A DNA stretch of 64,000 nt from Paenibacillaceae bacterium (GTDB taxonomy: Bacteria; Bacillota; Clostridia; Lachnospirales; Lachnospiraceae), in NCBI GenBank assembly GCA_015057705.1, contig SVDU01000006.1:62001-126000 (forward strand), in the 5' to 3' direction. Both the position numbers and the translations under genes were made by a program. The notes under the pieces were generated by a model. That model did no database searches, was not told the origin of the DNA, and saw only the letters and a program-made list of their open reading frames with translations. Shown piece by piece: positions 60,528 through 64,000 of the stretch; position 1 is the stretch's first letter; each line of letters starts with the position of its first letter.

Positions 60528-61076
60528 TTATTTTACATCATACTTCCTTGCATAGGCTAAAATAGCCGCAATGGTTTTTCCATCCGTAATCTCACCCTGA
60601 TAAATCTTTTCTTCCAGATCCTTTACGGTCCATTCTTCCACTTCGATATATTCATCTTCGTCTAAATTCTGAACGGAAGGCTCTAAATCCCGTGCCACAA
60701 AGATATCAATGACTTCATCGCAGAATGCAACCGTAGTGTTGACTCTTATGAGAAATTCCAGCTTATCTTTTTCTGTCTTATACCCGGTCTCCTCTTCCAG
60801 TTCTCTGTGGGCGCAGTCAATCTTTGGCTCTTCAGGGAAGTTCAGTGCACCCGCCGGCACCTCCAGCGTATACCGGTCCAGTGCATTGCGGTACTGTCTT
60901 ACCATAAGGATGGTTCCGTCTTTTGTAACCGGAACCACTGCTGCTGCCCCATTATGATGAATGAAGTCCCAGTGTGCCAGATGTCCGTTTGCATCCACGG
61001 TATCCTGGTATATTTTCAAAATGCTCCCCTGATATTTCAGGGTTCTGTCTAATCGTTTTACAGGAAGCTGATCCAT
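60528..61076 (-). CDS. NUDIX hydrolase, ADP-ribose pyrophosphatase type
   Basis: The 182-residue protein has the NUDIX box GALNFPEEPKIDCAHRELEE followed by ETGY, keeping all key Glu residues. The rest fits the ADP-ribose pyrophosphatase group (HNGAAAVVPVTKDGTILMVR, QYRNALDRYTLEVPAGAL). It splits ADP-ribose or similar nucleotide sugars to AMP and a phosphate ester. It follows proC by 29 bases on the same strand and precedes spoIIM. Confidence 0.92.
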   Translation of the reverse strand: MDQLPVKRLDRTLKYQGSILKIYQDTVDANGHLAHWDFIHHNGAAAVVPVTKDGTILMVRQYRNALDRYTLEVPAGALNFPEEPKIDCAHRELEEETGYKTEKDKLEFLIRVNTTVAFCDEVIDIFVARDLEPSVQNLDEDEYIEVEEWTVKDLEEKIYQGEITDGKTIAAILAYARKYDVK

Positions 61077-61105
61077 GACTAGCTTCTCCTTTCCCTGACC
61101 TTTGT

Positions 61106-61900
61106 CTATATCTTCTCACATTTCTTAAAACAGGCATCTGATGCCTTAATCACAGCATTACGGAAACCATATTCCTCTAACGCAGAAACTCCGGCAATGG
61201 TAGTTCCGCCCGGAGAGCAGACCTTGTCTTTCAATGCTCCAGGGTGCTCCCCGGTCTCAAGCACCATTCTGGCACTGCCGGCTACCGCCTGGGCTGCCAT
61301 CTCATAAGCCGCATCACGGGGAAGACCGTACTTTACAGCGCTGTCAGCCAGCGCTTCGATAAACAGATAGACATAAGCAGGGGAACTGCCGCTGACACAA
61401 ACCACTGCATTCATCAGGCGTTCCTCTACAATCCTCATTTTACCAAGGGAAGTAAATATGCTTTCAATGGCGTGCTTCTCTTCGTCTGAAAAAGCTTTCT
61501 CGTCATAACAGACTCCTGTCATACCCTCTCCCAAAAGAGCAGGGGTATTGGGCATGGCACGTACCACTCTTTTTTCCTCTCCCAGTTTTTCCTTCAGCTG
61601 GGTGGTGGTGATTCCGGGTGCAATGGATATGATTACATTTTTTTCAGTCACAGTATCCTTAAGCTGCTCCAGAACCGGATCAAAATACTGAGGTTTTACT
61701 GCCAGAACAATATAGGTTGCAAGCTTCCCACATTCCTGGTTTGATTTCACCCAGTCAATGCCAAGCTCCTTGGATATCTGGGCGCAGCGATCCTGATTCA
61801 CATCAGTAAAAACAATATCCTCTTTTCCATATTGTTTCAATAATCCTTTGGCAATTGCGTATCCCATATTTCCAATTCCGATGATTCCTATCTTCGCCAT
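61106..61900 (-). CDS. proC: Pyrroline-5-carboxylate reductase
   Basis: The 264-residue enzyme makes the last step of proline synthesis, reducing pyrroline-5-carboxylate with NAD(P)H. It begins AKIGIIGIGNMGYAIAKGLL (the dinucleotide loop), has VLAVKPQYFDPVLEQL, VRAMPNTPALLGEGMTG and VSGSSPAYVYLFIEALADSA, and ends with the CSPGGTTIAGVSALEEYGFR signature. GGAGGACATCAG precedes the ATG at 61900, which is why the 14-residue longer frame is not used. Confidence 0.95.
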   Translation of the reverse strand: MAKIGIIGIGNMGYAIAKGLLKQYGKEDIVFTDVNQDRCAQISKELGIDWVKSNQECGKLATYIVLAVKPQYFDPVLEQLKDTVTEKNVIISIAPGITTTQLKEKLGEEKRVVRAMPNTPALLGEGMTGVCYDEKAFSDEEKHAIESIFTSLGKMRIVEERLMNAVVCVSGSSPAYVYLFIEALADSAVKYGLPRDAAYEMAAQAVAGSARMVLETGEHPGALKDKVCSPGGTTIAGVSALEEYGFRNAVIKASDACFKKCEKI

Positions 61901-61997
61901 CTGATGTCCTCCTGCTAATTTACTGCTTTCAATTAGCACCATTCTAACACCATTTTTTCAAATGTCAATGAGGTTAAAATTAATTTTAAATTTCGTA

Positions 61998-62026
61998 TTG
62001 ACATTTTCTTTCTGATCTCATATACT
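61998..62026 (+). promoter_or_regulatory. Sigma-A promoter of the trp T-box transcript
   Basis: A perfect TTGACA (61998-62003), 17 bases, then TATACT (62021-62026). The start point would be near 62033, giving a leader of about 350 bases before trpE. Confidence 0.85.
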
Positions 62027-62039
62027 GTAGCAAAGCAAA

Positions 62040-62343
62040 GTAATAAACTGTTGAGCAGGAGTAAGTAAGATCTCTTCATCATGCACAGAGAGCTTCCGGT
62101 TGGTGGGAGGAAGCGTTGATGTCTGGTCTGAATGGACCTGCGAGGGCGGCTTGAAACCGGTGTTTGTCTCCGGTAGTAGATGCTGACGGGTTTCCTATCC
62201 GTTATCAAGGGGAGGCACATGTTGGTGTGCTATAAGCGGGAGAAGTCTATCTTCTCCAATCAGGGTGGTACCGCGGAACGTATATTTTAAGCTTCCGTCC
62301 CTCTTATCCATAGAACTATGGAAGAGGGACGGGAGCTTTTTTT
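62040..62343 (+). promoter_or_regulatory. T-box riboswitch, tRNA-Trp specific
   Basis: The leader has the parts of a T-box. Stem I pairs GCAGG (62055-62059) with CCTGC (62137-62141) and AGATC (62068-62072) with GGTCT (62125-62129). Between them sit AGTAAGTA on the 5' side and GAATGGA on the 3' side, so the specifier is TGG at 62133-62135, the Trp codon. The AGAGAGC and GGTTGGTGGGA segments fit the distal stem I. The T-box AGGGTGGTACCGCGG lies at 62262-62276. A terminator follows. Uncharged tRNA-Trp would allow read-through into trpE. Confidence 0.93.
62289..62343 (+). terminator. T-box regulated terminator
   Basis: AAGCTTCCGTCCCTCTT pairs with AAGAGGGACGGGAGCTT, followed by T7 ending at 62343. 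It competes with the antiterminator formed around the T-box sequence just upstream. Confidence 0.92.
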
Positions 62344-62382
62344 GTTACAGAAAATTCTTATTCAGGAAAGGAGCCAGTAATT

Positions 62383-63864
62383 ATGAACATTACACCGGAT
62401 TGCAGGGAGATTGAAGTGCTTGGTGCTTCCTACCCTGTCATACCAGTCTGCCGGGAAATTTATGCAGACATTGTAACCCCCATCACACTGCTTAGAAAAA
62501 TCGGTGCATTAAGCAGTAAGTACTATTTGTTAGAAAGTATCGAGGGCGGCGAAAACTGGGGACGCTACTCCTTTCTTGGATATGATCCGGTCATGAAGAT
62601 CAGCTGCAAGGATCATGTTGTTACCATACGCCGTTATAACAGCAACGGAGGAGCAGCTCTTGATGAGATTATTCCGACTGACACTCCCTTTGAAATTCTC
62701 CGGGATATTTTAAAGGAATATCATTCTCCCAAAATTCTGGGACTTCCACCTTTTACTGGAGGCTTTGTAGGATATTTTGCTTACAGTATGATCGGATATG
62801 CGGAGCCTGTTCTGTCAATTAAAAAAGGAGACTGCAGCGATTTTGATCTCATGCTGTTTGATACGGTAATTGCCTATGATCATCTGAAACAGAAAATAAG
62901 CATCGTGGTAAATATGAAAACCGACCGGATTATGGAAAACTACGGAGCCGCCTGTGCAAGACTGGAAAGCATTGCACGGATGATCGGAGAAAATACTCCT
63001 CTGAAAAAATCGACTGTACAGGGCAGACCAGATTTTCACTGCAATGTTACCAAAGAGGAATACTGCCGTATGGTGGAGAAGGCTAAAGATTACATTGTGG
63101 ACGGAGACATTTTTCAGGCAGTTCTCTCCAGACAGTTTAAAAGCGAGTATCATGACAGTCTTCTAAATGCTTACCGGGTGTTAAGAACCACCAATCCCTC
63201 CCCCTACATGGTTTATCTTCACATGGATGAGACTGAAATTATCAGCACCTCTCCTGAGACCCTGGTCCGGTTAAAGGACGGCAGGCTGACCACCTTCCCC
63301 GTTGCCGGTTCCAGACCCAGGGGAAGCAGTGAAGAGGAAGACAGACAGCTGGAAGAGGAACTGCTTGCTGATGAAAAGGAGCTGTCTGAACATAACATGC
63401 TTGTGGATTTAGGACGGAATGATCTGGGGAAAATCGCAACGTTTTCCACGGTTGAGGTCACCGGATACAAGATGATCCACCGTTTTTCCCGAATTATGCA
63501 CATCTGCTCCCAGGTAGAGGCAGACATAAGACCAGACTGTGACGGACTTTCCGCAATTGAGGCAGTACTTCCTGCCGGCACACTCTCCGGTGCACCAAAG
63601 ATCCGTGCCTGTGAGATTATTGAGGAGCTGGAGAGGGAACCAAGGGGCATCTACGGAGGTGCTCTTGGATACATTGATTTTACCGGAAACATGGATACCT
63701 GCATTGCCATTCGGATGGCAGTGAAGAAAAACGGAATGGTAACCGTTCAGGCGGGCGGCGGAATTGTGGCTGACAGTGTTCCGGAGCTGGAATATGAGGA
63801 ATCTGGTAATAAGGCAAAAGCTGTAATCCATGCAATTGAAACAGCTGGGGAGGTGAATGACTGA
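62383..63864 (+). CDS. trpE: Anthranilate synthase component I
   Basis: The 493-residue enzyme turns chorismate into anthranilate, the first step of tryptophan synthesis. The N-terminal half contains LLESIEGGENWGRYSFLGYD, where an SxE-type Trp feedback site is usual (LLES). The catalytic half has GDIFQAVLSRQF, NPSPYMVYLHMD, FPVAGSRPRGSSEEED, LVDLGRNDLGKIA, LPAGTLSGAPKIRACEII and YGGALGYIDFTGNMD. It is controlled by the Trp T-box upstream. It overlaps the trpG start by one base. Confidence 0.96.
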   Translation: MNITPDCREIEVLGASYPVIPVCREIYADIVTPITLLRKIGALSSKYYLLESIEGGENWGRYSFLGYDPVMKISCKDHVVTIRRYNSNGGAALDEIIPTDTPFEILRDILKEYHSPKILGLPPFTGGFVGYFAYSMIGYAEPVLSIKKGDCSDFDLMLFDTVIAYDHLKQKISIVVNMKTDRIMENYGAACARLESIARMIGENTPLKKSTVQGRPDFHCNVTKEEYCRMVEKAKDYIVDGDIFQAVLSRQFKSEYHDSLLNAYRVLRTTNPSPYMVYLHMDETEIISTSPETLVRLKDGRLTTFPVAGSRPRGSSEEEDRQLEEELLADEKELSEHNMLVDLGRNDLGKIATFSTVEVTGYKMIHRFSRIMHICSQVEADIRPDCDGLSAIEAVLPAGTLSGAPKIRACEIIEELEREPRGIYGGALGYIDFTGNMDTCIAIRMAVKKNGMVTVQAGGGIVADSVPELEYEESGNKAKAVIHAIETAGEVND

Positions 63865-64000
63865 TGATACTGCTGATTGATAATTATGACAGCTTCTCCT
63901 ATAATCTGGTCCAGCTGTTCGGTTCCATTGAGCCGGATATAAAGGTTATTAGAAATGACGAACTGACCGTAGAGGAAATCCGCCTCTTACACCCTTCCCA
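63864..64000 (+). CDS. trpG: Anthranilate synthase component II (glutamine amidotransferase), N-terminal part
   Basis: The frame starts with an ATG at 63864 that shares its A with the trpE stop (TGATG) and runs open to the window end (45 codons). It reads MILLIDNYDSFSYNLVQLFG, the standard opening of TrpG/PabA glutamine amidotransferases. The catalytic Cys lies beyond the window. It supplies ammonia to TrpE. GGGGAGGTGAATGACTG before the ATG gives a ribosome site. Confidence 0.93.
   Translation, partial: MILLIDNYDSFSYNLVQLFGSIEPDIKVIRNDELTVEEIRLLHPS

Noticed and set aside
62150-62157. GAAACC as a Thr specifier in the T-box.
   Set aside because: The flanking helices do not pair around it, while they pair well around GAATGGA; trpE downstream also argues for Trp.
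1-64000. CRISPR arrays, insertion sequences, prophage, tRNA and rRNA genes.
   Set aside because: No regularly spaced repeats, transposase or phage genes, or cloverleaf sequences were seen on reading both strands.

Overview
The window looks like chromosome of a motile, endospore-forming, low-to-moderate GC Firmicute, most likely a Lachnospiraceae member of the Lachnoclostridium/Lacrimispora kind. The grounds are a SpoIIM-like sporulation gene, Gram-positive style AGGAGG ribosome binding sites, a tRNA-Trp T-box leader, HemZ, bifunctional Rel, and flagellin with a sigma-28-type promoter. The genus is an inference from gene content; no rRNA gene is present.

Region 1 (1-19.1 kb, minus strand) is a surface-glycan island placed just downstream of flagellin. 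Flagellin (17588-18874) is read from a sigma-28-like promoter through a long, highly folded leader that carries a CsrA-like hairpin. A TPR glycosyltransferase follows. After a symmetric terminator comes a 15 kb run of 14 genes. Its first half (15.9-8.4 kb) is tightly packed and looks like a phospho-polyol supply line: a cytidylyltransferase fused to a Gfo/Idh oxidoreductase, a glycerophosphodiesterase, a class II aldolase, an FGGY kinase, an iron alcohol dehydrogenase, a LicC-like nucleotidyltransferase and a CDP-glycerol phosphotransferase-family protein. Its second half (8.3-0 kb) is visibly more AT-rich and looser. It holds five glycosyltransferases, a methyltransferase and a ParB-like protein, four of which share a small Rossmann-like module. 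This island is the best candidate for an undescribed system: a phosphodiester-linked modification, most likely of flagellin.

Region 2 (19.3-32.5 kb) is mixed and motility-flavoured: a divergent glycosyltransferase/methyltransferase-like protein, a YjfB-like motility protein, a two-component system, a small secreted protein, KduI, a chemoreceptor, a tandem pair of TPR glycosyltransferases, a GNAT acetyltransferase and a secreted 5'-nucleotidase with an embedded LysM.

Region 3 (32.6-42.4 kb) is housekeeping on the minus strand: add, rel, an acetyltransferase, an MBL hydrolase, hemZ, hisS, aspS.

Region 4 (42.4-57.9 kb) is accessory: an FtsX-type ABC exporter, then a full autoinducer-2 uptake and processing locus in which lsrA-C-D-B-F diverges from lsrR-lsrK-cupin, with sigma-A promoters and matching candidate LsrR operators. 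An AraC/GyrI regulator, an AEC transporter and a GltD-like flavoprotein follow.

Region 5 (58.1-64 kb) is core again: apt, xerD, spoIIM, a NUDIX hydrolase, proC, then on the plus strand a Trp T-box leader, trpE and the start of trpG, which is cut by the window end. No rRNA, tRNA, CRISPR array, insertion sequence or prophage was seen.
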